From positions 1-5,004 of the forward strand of contig JAGUYQ010000117.1 in assembly GCA_020061285.1 (NCBI GenBank): DNA of 5,004 nucleotides, written 5' to 3'. This document shows, one piece after another, positions 1-5,004 of the stretch. The position numbers were made by a program, and so were the translations under genes. The notes under the pieces were generated by a model. That model saw only the letters and a program-made list of their open reading frames with translations. It did not search any database and was not told where the DNA came from. This stretch comes from Betaproteobacteria bacterium (lineage in GTDB: Bacteria; Pseudomonadota; Gammaproteobacteria; Burkholderiales; UBA9220). The first letter of the stretch is position 1; each line of letters begins with the position of its first letter.

Positions 1-2
1 GT

Positions 3-506
3 CTCGGCCTCGCCATGGAGGCGATGAACGGGGTCATGGCGGCGGAACGGACGGCGGTCAACGCCTCCATCGATCAGAAGAGCCGGCGGCAGGAACTGGA
101 GAACATGGCCGCCGCCATGGCGGAGTTCGAGAAAGGGCTTGCCATGTACGGCAAAACCGCACGGGATCAGACCGGAGAAACGCTGTGGGCGAAGGCCCAG
201 ACGGCGGTGGCCGGGTGGAAGAAGGAGACCGAGAAGCTCAGGGAACAGGTCGGCAAAGTGCAGATGGACGATGTCCAGCATCTGGAAACGGTGCGGCCGG
301 GGTCTGGCGGGGAAATCCAGTTGACTGACGGCATCGCCTCCCTGTTGCGGCGGGAACAGGTGCTGGCCTACGAATTCCACGGCACCCGCTACGATTGCGG
401 CAGCAAGCTGGGCTACCTCAAGGCGACGGTGGAACACGCCTTGAAGCACCCGGAAGTGGCGGACGAGTTCCGCGCCTACTTGGCCGAATTCGCGGGGAAA
501 CTGTGA
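3..506 (+). CDS. Chimeric ORF: chemoreceptor sensor region fused to GalU C-terminus (5' partial)
   Basis: The frame is open to the left edge, so the ATG at 15 is probably internal and the true start lies outside the window. Counting from that ATG, residues 1 to about 87 look like the periplasmic four-helix-bundle sensor region of methyl-accepting chemotaxis proteins: an alanine/glutamate-rich helical stretch with MAAERTAVN near residue 8, then LAMYGKTARDQTGETLWAKA and a WKKE helix. From about residue 89 (HLETVRPGSGGEIQLTDG) the sequence switches to the C-terminal part of UTP-glucose-1-phosphate uridylyltransferase and runs to the normal GalU end. Neither part is complete. There is no transmembrane, HAMP or signalling domain after the sensor, and the nucleotide-binding core of GalU is absent, so neither activity is expected from the visible part. 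The stop codon overlaps the next gene start (TGATG). A genuine deletion fusion and an assembly chimera are both possible. The family calls come from remembered family sequences, not from a search. Confidence 0.7.
   Translation, partial: LGLAMEAMNGVMAAERTAVNASIDQKSRRQELENMAAAMAEFEKGLAMYGKTARDQTGETLWAKAQTAVAGWKKETEKLREQVGKVQMDDVQHLETVRPGSGGEIQLTDGIASLLRREQVLAYEFHGTRYDCGSKLGYLKATVEHALKHPEVADEFRAYLAEFAGKL
279..506 (+). pseudogene. galU: 3' remnant of galU (UTP-glucose-1-phosphate uridylyltransferase)
   Basis: This stretch encodes about 75 residues that match the end of bacterial GalU, the enzyme that makes UDP-glucose from UTP and glucose-1-phosphate. The conserved GGEIQLTD block, the YDCGSKLGY block that lies near the sugar-phosphate site, and the terminal helix (ATVEHALKHPEV...EFRAYL) are all present in order. 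A full GalU is about 290-300 residues, so roughly the first three quarters, including the N-terminal nucleotide-binding loop and metal site, are missing. Bases before 279 encode unrelated chemoreceptor-like sequence in the same frame. The tail is well preserved, without stops or frameshifts, which suggests either a recent event or an assembly join. Its overlap with the downstream phosphoribosyltransferase gene looks like an original operon junction, so this end is probably the native side. Confidence 0.72.
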
Positions 507-1051
507 TGCTGCCGGCCAAGGAGGCGTGGGGGCTGCTCGAAGGCGCCGAAATGATTTGCTCCCCGGAGGATATCCGGGGTGTGCTGGAACGCTTGGCGCA
601 AGAGATCACGGCAGACCTGGGGGACCGTTATCCCCTGGTGCTGTCGGTGATGGGAGGGGCCGTGGTGTTCACCGGCCAATTGCTGCCCCTGCTGCGCTTT
701 CCCCTGGATTTCGATTACCTCCACGCCACCCGTTACGGCGATGAGTTGGCGGGCAAGGAGCTGTTCTGGAAGGCCCTGCCGAAGCAGGAAGTGAAGGGGC
801 GGGCGGTACTGGTGCTGGACGATATCCTGGACGAGGGCTATACCCTGGCGGCGATACGGGACAAGCTGCTGGAAATGGGGGCGGCATCCTTCCATTGCGC
901 CGTGTTCTCGGAGAAGGAATTGGGGCGCGACAAACCCATCAAGGCCGACTATGTCGGCGTGCGCCTGCCCAACCGTTACGTATTCGGTTTCGGCATGGAC
1001 GCCAAGGGAGCCTGGCGCAATCTGCCCGCGGTTTACGCGATGAAGGAATGA
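506..1051 (+). CDS. hpt: Hypoxanthine(-guanine) phosphoribosyltransferase
   Basis: Cytosolic purine-salvage enzyme that transfers the ribose-5-phosphate of PRPP to hypoxanthine, and probably guanine, giving IMP or GMP. The 181-residue product has the type I phosphoribosyltransferase layout: an early loop LSVMGGAVVFTGQL (about 46-59), the PRPP-binding signature VLVLDDILDEGYTL (101-114, with the acidic DD pair and the following GYT), and a C-terminal base-binding region YVFGFGMDAKGAWRNLPAVY (158-177) like the GYG.D...R.LP segment of bacterial Hpt. Length fits the family. The ATG at 506 is chosen because it overlaps the preceding stop (TGATG) and has GGGGA at 494-498, seven bases upstream; the same frame is open back to 395, but that part lies inside the GalU coding region. 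The overlap suggests translational coupling to the upstream frame. The adjacent phosphorylase would supply hypoxanthine. Exact base preference (hypoxanthine, guanine or xanthine) cannot be read from the sequence. Confidence 0.9.
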   Translation: MLPAKEAWGLLEGAEMICSPEDIRGVLERLAQEITADLGDRYPLVLSVMGGAVVFTGQLLPLLRFPLDFDYLHATRYGDELAGKELFWKALPKQEVKGRAVLVLDDILDEGYTLAAIRDKLLEMGAASFHCAVFSEKELGRDKPIKADYVGVRLPNRYVFGFGMDAKGAWRNLPAVYAMKE

Positions 1052-1091
1052 ATCGCCCCCGCTTCGGGATTTTTGGATATTCGGAGAAATC

Positions 1092-1838
1092 ATGCTTGCA
1101 ATTATCGGCGGCAGCGGCCTGACCCAACTGGCCAACCTTGAAATCACCCGGCGCCAAGTGGTGCGCACCCCCTATGGCGACGCTTCGGGGCCCCTTACCT
1201 TCGGCCACATCAAGGGACACGAGGTGGCGTTCCTGGCCCGACACGGCTACGGCCATACCCTGGCCCCCCACGAAATCAATTACCGCGCCAATCTGTGGGC
1301 CCTCCACGACCAGGGGGTGACCGACATCGTGTCCGTGGCGTCGGTGGGAGGGATACCCGCCCATCACGGCCCCGGTACGCTGGTGGTTCCCGACCAGATC
1401 ATCGACTATACCTATGGCCGCAAGGCCACCTATTTCGAGGGGACGGATGCCCCCGTCACCCACATCGACTTCACCGAGCCCTATTGCGACAAGATGCGCC
1501 GCCTGTGCATGCAGGCCGCCGGCCTGGCCGGGGAGACTTGCTTCGATACCGGCGTGTACGCTGCGATGCAGGGTCCCCGCCTGGAATCTAAGGCCGAGGT
1601 GAACCGCTTGGAGCGGGACGGCGCCACCATCGTCGGCATGACCGGCATGCCCGAGGCCGCCCTGGCCAAGGAACTGGGCCTGTGTTACGCCGCCATCGGC
1701 GTGGTGGTGAACTACGCCGCCGGACGGGGTAACAATGCAAACTCGATCCAGTTCGAGGAAATCAGCCGGGAGCTGGAGCATTCCATGCACCGGGTACGGG
1801 CTATCCTCGAGCACGTCGTCGTGATCCATGCCGATTAA
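1092..1838 (+). CDS. S-methyl-5'-thioinosine phosphorylase (MTAP/PNP family)
   Basis: Phosphorylase that splits a 5'-methylthio-nucleoside with phosphate to give the free base and 5-methylthioribose-1-phosphate. The 248-residue product has the family's phosphate-binding loop IIGGSGL (4-10), RHG at 50-52, YRAN at 64-67, QGPRLES (160-166) and [12 protein letters not shown] (183-194). In human methylthioadenosine phosphorylase the base is read by two aspartates in a TDYD segment. Here the equivalent segment is VVNYAAG (205-211), with Asn and no aspartates, as in the Pseudomonas aeruginosa enzyme that prefers methylthioinosine (VVNPAAG). Methylthioinosine is therefore the likelier substrate and hypoxanthine the product, which fits the hpt gene 40 bases upstream. 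The start at 1092 has GGAG at 1083-1086 and begins right at the conserved N-terminal strand. The 3' end overlaps the deformylase gene by 11 bases. Automatic annotation may label it mtnP, methylthioadenosine phosphorylase; the specificity is inference. Confidence 0.88.
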   Translation: MLAIIGGSGLTQLANLEITRRQVVRTPYGDASGPLTFGHIKGHEVAFLARHGYGHTLAPHEINYRANLWALHDQGVTDIVSVASVGGIPAHHGPGTLVVPDQIIDYTYGRKATYFEGTDAPVTHIDFTEPYCDKMRRLCMQAAGLAGETCFDTGVYAAMQGPRLESKAEVNRLERDGATIVGMTGMPEAALAKELGLCYAAIGVVVNYAAGRGNNANSIQFEEISRELEHSMHRVRAILEHVVVIHAD

Positions 1839-2361
1839 ACCCATTCTGCGCATGGGCGACCCGCGCCTGCTGGAGAGGGCGGCGCCGGTGGAGTTCTTCG
1901 GTACGCCGGAGCTCCATGCCCTCTTGCAGGACATGCACGACACCATGCGCGCCAACGACGGCGCGGGTTTGGCCGCGCCCCAGATCGGCGTGGGCTTGCA
2001 GGTGGTGGTGTTCGGCTTCGACGCCCTCGAGCGTTACCCAGAGGCGGAAAGCGTGCCTTACACCGTACTGATCAACCCGGTGCTGGAGCCCTTGTCCGAC
2101 GAGATGGAAGAGGGATGGGAGGGGTGCCTCAGCATTCCCGGAATGCGGGGGCGGGTGCCCCGTTTCACCTCGCTGCGTTACCGTGGTTTCGATCCTCACG
2201 GCAACGCCATCGACCGCTCCGTGTCGGGCTTCCATGCCCGCGTGGTGCAGCACGAATGCGATCATCTCGTCGGCGTGCTGTACCCCATGCGCATCACGGA
2301 TTTGCGCTGGTTTGGCTATACCGACGTGCTCTTTCCCGTGAACCCTCCCGTGGAGGAGTAA
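1828..2361 (+). CDS. def: Peptide deformylase
   Basis: Metalloenzyme (Fe2+ in most bacteria) that removes the formyl group from the N-terminal methionine of new proteins as they leave the ribosome. All three family motifs are intact: GAGLAAPQ (45-52), EGCLS (98-102, with metal ligand Cys100) and QHECDH (141-146, with ligands His142 and His146 and catalytic Glu143). The 177-residue length is normal. The extended C-terminus ([20 protein letters not shown]) resembles the stand-alone deformylases of beta- and gammaproteobacteria rather than the copy encoded next to fmt, so a second def elsewhere in the genome is likely. The gene starts inside the end of the phosphorylase gene, and no clear Shine-Dalgarno sequence precedes the ATG, so translation probably depends on coupling with the upstream gene. 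The following gene, rpsB, has its own promoter, so the two are neighbours but not necessarily co-transcribed. Confidence 0.95.
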   Translation: MPIKPILRMGDPRLLERAAPVEFFGTPELHALLQDMHDTMRANDGAGLAAPQIGVGLQVVVFGFDALERYPEAESVPYTVLINPVLEPLSDEMEEGWEGCLSIPGMRGRVPRFTSLRYRGFDPHGNAIDRSVSGFHARVVQHECDHLVGVLYPMRITDLRWFGYTDVLFPVNPPVEE

Positions 2362-2370
2362 GCGGCAAGC

Positions 2371-2400
2371 TTGAATAGGGCGCCCATTTCCTGTTAAAAT
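2371..2400 (+). promoter_or_regulatory. Probable sigma-70 promoter of rpsB
   Basis: TTGAAT (2371-2376) and TAAAAT (2395-2400) are separated by 18 bases and match the sigma-70 -35 and -10 consensus at 4/6 and 5/6 positions. The site begins ten bases after the def stop, in an AT-richer patch of otherwise GC-rich DNA. Transcription would begin near 2407, giving a 5' UTR of about 114 bases before rpsB. The start point is predicted from spacing only. Confidence 0.72.
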
Positions 2401-2406
2401 TCAACG

Positions 2407-2520
2407 TTTGCTTAATCCGCGACTTGCGGGGAGCAAAACTACGCACATCCGCCCCCATAAGGGTGCCCGGCGACGGGCCTTCAGGGCGGATGGAGGCTCA
2501 ACCCTTATTGGAGTATTTTC
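2407..2520 (+). promoter_or_regulatory. Structured rpsB 5' UTR, candidate S2 autoregulatory leader
   Basis: Two structured parts are visible. First, a hairpin at 2410-2434: GCTT (2410-2413) pairs with GAGC (2431-2434), two A residues bulge out, and TCCGC (2416-2420) pairs with GCGGG (2426-2430) around the loop GACTT. Second, a perfect 9-bp stem, CATCCGCCC (2446-2454) with GGGCGGATG (2484-2492), encloses an inner hairpin GCCCG/CGGGC (2465-2469/2474-2478) closed by a GCGA (GNRA type) tetraloop. Bases ATAAGGGT (2457-2464) inside the stem are exactly complementary to ACCCTTAT (2501-2508) just before the Shine-Dalgarno GGAG (2510-2513), which makes a possible pseudoknot next to the ribosome binding site. 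In E. coli S2 represses rpsB-tsf through the rpsB leader; applying that role here is inference from position and structure. Pairings were found by eye, without energy calculation. Confidence 0.6.
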
Positions 2521-3267
2521 ATGTCCGTTACCATGCGTCAAATGCTGGAAGCCGGTGTGCACTTCGGCCACCAGACCCGTTACTGGAACCCCAGGATGGC
2601 CCCCTTCATTTTCGGGGAGCGCAACAACATCCACATCATCAACCTGGAAACCACCCTGCCGATGTTCCAGGAAGCGATGAAATATGCCCGTCAGTTGGCC
2701 TCCAACAAGGGCAATATCCTGTTCGTCGCCACCAAGCGCCAGGCCCGCGAAATCATCCGCGAAGAAGCCGAGCGTTGCGGTATGCCCTACGTCGATCACC
2801 GTTGGCTGGGCGGCATGCTGACCAACTTCAAGACCGTCAAGCAGTCCGTCAAGCGCCTGCACGAGCTGGACGCCATGATCCAGGACGGCTCCATGGACCG
2901 TCTGCCCAAGCGCGAGGCTCTGGACCTGCGCCGCGAATTGGAAAAACTGGAGCGCAGCCTGGGCGGCATCAAGAACATGGCTTCCCTGCCGGACGCGATT
3001 TTCATTATTGATGTCGGTTATCAGCACGGCGCCGTGACCGAGGCCGCCAAGCTGGGTATTCCCGTCGTCGGCGTGGTGGATACCAACCACGCTCCCGAGG
3101 GTATCGCTTACGTGATTCCCGGCAACGACGACTCCAGCCGCGCCATTCGCCTCTACGCCCGCGGCATGGCCGATGCGGTGCTGGAGGGCAAGAGCCAGAT
3201 CATCCGCGAAATCGTCGGCGACGATTTCGTCGAGGTGGAGGAGTCGGAAGAGCCGGTGGCGGAGTAA
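2521..3267 (+). CDS. rpsB: 30S ribosomal protein S2
   Basis: Structural protein of the small ribosomal subunit, which binds late in assembly near the head-body junction and helps recruit S1. The 248-residue product has the family's first signature at the N-terminus ([20 protein letters not shown], 5-24), then [17 protein letters not shown] and the [14 protein letters not shown] block, and the second signature near residues 159-200 ([19 protein letters not shown], then [17 protein letters not shown]). It ends in an acidic tail ([11 protein letters not shown]), common in proteobacterial S2. Length is typical. The ATG at 2521 has GGAG at 2510-2513 with a seven-base spacer. The gene has its own promoter and a structured leader, and it heads the usual rpsB-tsf-pyrH-frr cluster. 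The stop codon lies in the loop of an inverted repeat that precedes a terminator-like hairpin. Confidence 0.98.
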   Translation: MSVTMRQMLEAGVHFGHQTRYWNPRMAPFIFGERNNIHIINLETTLPMFQEAMKYARQLASNKGNILFVATKRQAREIIREEAERCGMPYVDHRWLGGMLTNFKTVKQSVKRLHELDAMIQDGSMDRLPKREALDLRRELEKLERSLGGIKNMASLPDAIFIIDVGYQHGAVTEAAKLGIPVVGVVDTNHAPEGIAYVIPGNDDSSRAIRLYARGMADAVLEGKSQIIREIVGDDFVEVEESEEPVAE

Positions 3268-3277
3268 CTCCGCCGCT
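3255..3277 (+). other. Inverted repeat around the rpsB stop codon
   Basis: GGCGGAG (3258-3264) and CTCCGCC (3268-3274) are perfect complements and leave only the TAA stop codon (3265-3267) as the loop. G-U and G-C pairs can lengthen the stem to 3255-3277. No run of T residues follows directly, so it is not a terminator by itself. It lies six bases upstream of the terminator hairpin and may protect the rpsB 3' end or affect readthrough into tsf. Function is inference. Confidence 0.6.
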
Positions 3278-3282
3278 TGCCG

Positions 3283-3308
3283 AAAAAGGGGCTGCCGCCC
3301 CTTTTTTT
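3283..3308 (+). terminator. Intrinsic terminator or attenuator between rpsB and tsf
   Basis: GGGGC (3288-3292) pairs with GCCCC (3297-3301) around the loop TGCC. The flanking AAAAA (3283-3287) pairs with the first five of seven T residues (3302-3308). This is a classic Rho-independent layout: a GC-rich stem followed by a T run. Since tsf and pyrH follow at once in the same direction and no strong new promoter is seen, it probably acts as a partial terminator that sets the ratio of S2 to downstream products. The A run makes it nearly symmetrical, but no gene converges on it here. Confidence 0.8.
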
Positions 3309-3348
3309 ACAGTTAATCCCAATAAACGCATTCTTTTAGGAGTATGAA

Positions 3349-4236
3349 ATGGCTGAAGTCACCGCAAGCATGGTGAAGGAACTGCGTGATCGCACCGACG
3401 CGCCGATGATGGATTGCAAGAAGGCCCTGGCGGAAGCCGACGGCGATATGGCGAAAGCGGAAGAGCTTCTGCGCGTCAAGTTCGGCAGCAAGGCCACCAA
3501 GGCCGCCGGCCGCATCGCCGCCGAAGGCGTGGTGGGCATCTACATTTCCGCCGACGGCAAGCTGGGCTCCATGATCGAAGTGAACTGCGAAACCGATTTC
3601 GTCGCCAAGAACGACGATTTCCTCGCCCTTACCAAGAATCTGGCCGAGCTGGTGGCCAAGAACAACCCCGCCGATGTGGCGGCCCTGTCGGCCATGACCA
3701 TCGACGGCAAGACGGTGGAAGATATCCGCACCCAGTTGGTGGGTAAGATCGGCGAGAACATGTCCCTGCGCCGTTTCGTGCGCGTCGAGGCCAAGGGCAA
3801 GCTGGCCAGCTATGTCCACGGCGGCAGCAAGATCGGCGTGCTGGTGGACCTGAGCGGCGACGAGGCCCTGGCCAAGGACATCGCCATGCACATCGCCGCG
3901 GTGAAGCCCAAGTCCCTGGATGCGTCCGGCGTGCCGGCCGAACTGATCGAAACCGAGCGCCGCATCGCCACCGAGAAGGCAGCCGAATCCGGCAAGCCCG
4001 CCAACATCGTGGAGAAGATGGTGGAAGGCACGGTGCAGAAGTTCCTCAAGGAAGTGACCCTCCTCGGCCAGCCCTTCGTCAAGGATGACAAGCAGACCGT
4101 GGAGCAAGTGCTGAAATCCAAGGGTTCCACCGTTCACGGTTTCACCCTGTATGTGGTGGGCGAGGGCCTAGAGAAGCGCCAGGACAACTTCGCCGAAGAA
4201 GTGATGGCCCAGGCCGCCGCTGCGGCGAAGGGTTGA
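3349..4236 (+). CDS. tsf: Elongation factor Ts
   Basis: Cytosolic guanine-nucleotide exchange factor that releases GDP from EF-Tu so that EF-Tu can bind GTP and aminoacyl-tRNA again. The 295-residue product is full length for the proteobacterial family. Residues 1-55 form the UBA-like N-terminal domain ([20 protein letters not shown], then KAEELLR and the [12 protein letters not shown] segment). The signature TDFVAKN follows at 82-88; its Asp83-Phe84 pair matches the E. coli residues (Asp80, Phe81) that disturb the Mg2+ site of EF-Tu. The core repeats and a coiled-coil-like segment (about 180-230) follow. The alanine-rich end ([10 protein letters not shown]) is common in this group. The start at 3349 has AGGAG at 3338-3342 with a six-base spacer. 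It follows the rpsB terminator and runs four bases short of pyrH. Confidence 0.98.
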   Translation: MAEVTASMVKELRDRTDAPMMDCKKALAEADGDMAKAEELLRVKFGSKATKAAGRIAAEGVVGIYISADGKLGSMIEVNCETDFVAKNDDFLALTKNLAELVAKNNPADVAALSAMTIDGKTVEDIRTQLVGKIGENMSLRRFVRVEAKGKLASYVHGGSKIGVLVDLSGDEALAKDIAMHIAAVKPKSLDASGVPAELIETERRIATEKAAESGKPANIVEKMVEGTVQKFLKEVTLLGQPFVKDDKQTVEQVLKSKGSTVHGFTLYVVGEGLEKRQDNFAEEVMAQAAAAAKG

Positions 4237-4240
4237 TTCC

Positions 4241-4957
4241 ATGGCAGCCCCTGCATTCAAGCGCATTCTGCTGAAGCTCAGCGGCGAAGCCCTGATGGGC
4301 GACGATGCCTACGGCATCAACCGTGAAACCATTGAGCGCATCGTCGCCGAAGTGGCCGAGGTGGTGCGTCTGGGGGTGCAGGTGGGAGTGGTGATCGGCG
4401 GCGGCAACATCTTCCGGGGCGTGGCCCCCGGTGCCGCCGGCATGGACCGCGCCACCGCCGACTACATGGGCATGCTGGCCACGGTCATGAATGCCTTGGC
4501 CCTGCAAGATGCCTTCCGCCGCGCTGGGGTGAATGCACGGGTGCAATCGGCCCTGACCATCGAGCAGGTGGCCGAGCCCTATATCCGGGGCAAGGCCATC
4601 CGCTACCTGGAAGAAGGCAAGGTGGTGATTTTCGGTGCCGGCACCGGCAACCCCTTCTTCACCACCGATACCGCCGCCGCGTTGCGCGGGGTGGAGATCG
4701 GCGCCGATATCGTGCTCAAGGCCACCAAGGTGGACGGGGTCTACACAGCGGACCCGAAGAAGGACCCTTCCGCCAAACGCTACCAGACCCTGACTTTCGA
4801 CGAGGCCATTACCCGAGACCTGAAGGTGATGGATGCGACGGCATTCGCCCTGTGCCGTGACCAGAACATGCCCCTTTGCGTGTTGAGCATTTTCAAGGAA
4901 GGGGCCCTCAAGCGCGTGGTGATGGGCGAGGACGAGGGAACCCTGGTCAAGTGCTGA
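4241..4957 (+). CDS. pyrH: UMP kinase
   Basis: Phosphorylates UMP to UDP with ATP, the committed step from UMP to UTP and CTP and to nucleotide sugars. It belongs to the amino-acid-kinase fold family, is hexameric in bacteria, and is typically activated by GTP and inhibited by UTP. Visible motifs in order are KLSGEAL (12-18), the glycine-rich [10 protein letters not shown] (51-60), [17 protein letters not shown] (68-84), [19 protein letters not shown] (131-149, UMP and phosphate contacts), and [11 protein letters not shown] (162-172, nucleotide-binding region). [11 protein letters not shown] (197-207) follows. At 238 residues the length is standard. The ATG lies four bases after the tsf stop, and its Shine-Dalgarno sequence GAAGGG (4227-4232) lies within the tsf end, so the two genes should share an mRNA. 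The position between tsf and frr is the standard proteobacterial one. Confidence 0.98.
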   Translation: MAAPAFKRILLKLSGEALMGDDAYGINRETIERIVAEVAEVVRLGVQVGVVIGGGNIFRGVAPGAAGMDRATADYMGMLATVMNALALQDAFRRAGVNARVQSALTIEQVAEPYIRGKAIRYLEEGKVVIFGAGTGNPFFTTDTAAALRGVEIGADIVLKATKVDGVYTADPKKDPSAKRYQTLTFDEAITRDLKVMDATAFALCRDQNMPLCVLSIFKEGALKRVVMGEDEGTLVKC

Positions 4958-4988
4958 CCCGGTTAAACTGGCTGAAAGGATGACGACC

Positions 4989-5004
4989 ATGATCGCAGAT
5001 CATG
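4989..5004 (+). CDS. frr: Ribosome recycling factor, first codons only (3' cut by window edge)
   Basis: Only five codons (MIADH) are visible, so this call rests mainly on gene order: frr follows pyrH in nearly all proteobacteria, and its product often begins M-I-x-(D/E) before the AEQKM helix. The ATG at 4989 is preferred over the in-frame ATG at 4980 because AAGGA at 4976-4980 sits eight bases before 4989 and overlaps the earlier ATG. The gap from the pyrH stop is 31 bases, with no terminator, so co-transcription with pyrH is likely. Confidence 0.6.

Noticed and set aside
395..505. Upstream extension of hpt to the in-frame ATG at 395
   Set aside because: The added residues do not resemble the family and overlap the GalU coding frame. 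The ATG at 506 has a good Shine-Dalgarno sequence and the usual TGATG overlap.
1058..1074. Small hairpin CCCG-CTT-CGGG followed by five T residues between hpt and the phosphorylase gene
   Set aside because: A four-pair stem is too short for a convincing terminator, and the next gene starts 18 bases later in what looks like one transcription unit.
939..1955. Long open frame on the - strand (338 codons) opposite hpt, the phosphorylase and def
   Set aside because: It lies entirely opposite well-supported genes, has the His/Gly/Ala/Gln-rich composition typical of GC-rich antisense frames, and shows no recognisable family motif.
3306..3334. Possible tsf promoter: TTTACA (3306-3311) and CATTCT (3329-3334), spacing 17
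   Set aside because: The -10 element matches consensus at only 3/6 positions and the -35 overlaps the T run of the terminator. Not strong enough to call, though a weak internal promoter cannot be excluded.
3313..4137. Long open frame on the - strand (274 codons) opposite tsf
   Set aside because: It is antisense to a certain tsf gene. Its composition reflects the complement of GC-rich codons and no domain is recognisable. The similar - strand frames opposite rpsB (2401-3090) and pyrH (4142-4990) were rejected for the same reason.
1..5004. A novel defence, mobile or secretion system
   Set aside because: Every gene except the fused frame at the left edge belongs to a common housekeeping family. 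No transposase, integrase, toxin-antitoxin pair, CRISPR repeat, direct repeat or attachment site was seen.

Overview
The window is 5 kb of GC-rich DNA with every gene on the + strand and almost no spacing between genes. It looks like a proteobacterial chromosome, most probably a betaproteobacterium of the Rhodocyclales/Nitrosomonadales type. That placement is an inference from the conserved order rpsB-tsf-pyrH-frr, from protein sequence flavour and from GC-rich codon use; no rRNA or other marker in the window fixes it.

Left part (1 to about 2361): a reading frame that enters from the left edge joins the N-terminal sensor region of a methyl-accepting chemotaxis protein to the last ~75 residues of the UDP-glucose pyrophosphorylase GalU. 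It ends by overlapping the start of a hypoxanthine(-guanine) phosphoribosyltransferase gene. Next comes a phosphorylase of the methylthioadenosine/methylthioinosine family whose base-binding motif points to methylthioinosine, and then a peptide deformylase that overlaps it by 11 bases. The phosphorylase would release hypoxanthine and the phosphoribosyltransferase would convert it to IMP, so the two adjacent genes make a short purine-salvage route from the methylthio-nucleoside by-product of polyamine (or acyl-homoserine lactone) synthesis.

Middle (2362-2520): a 159-base non-coding leader with a good sigma-70 type promoter. A structured 5' UTR follows: one hairpin at the 5' end, then a 9-bp stem whose loop can pair with the bases immediately before the rpsB Shine-Dalgarno sequence, forming a candidate pseudoknot. 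This is a good candidate for autogenous control by ribosomal protein S2.

Right part (2521-5004): rpsB (ribosomal protein S2), a tandem hairpin plus intrinsic-terminator-like element, tsf (elongation factor Ts), pyrH (UMP kinase) and the first codons of frr (ribosome recycling factor). This is a standard translation and nucleotide cluster. The terminator between rpsB and tsf suggests that downstream expression is reduced by partial termination.

No mobile element, CRISPR array, tRNA or rRNA is seen. The most unusual point is the chemoreceptor-GalU in-frame junction near base 280, which could be a real deletion fusion or an assembly chimera. The most interesting regulatory point is the rpsB leader.
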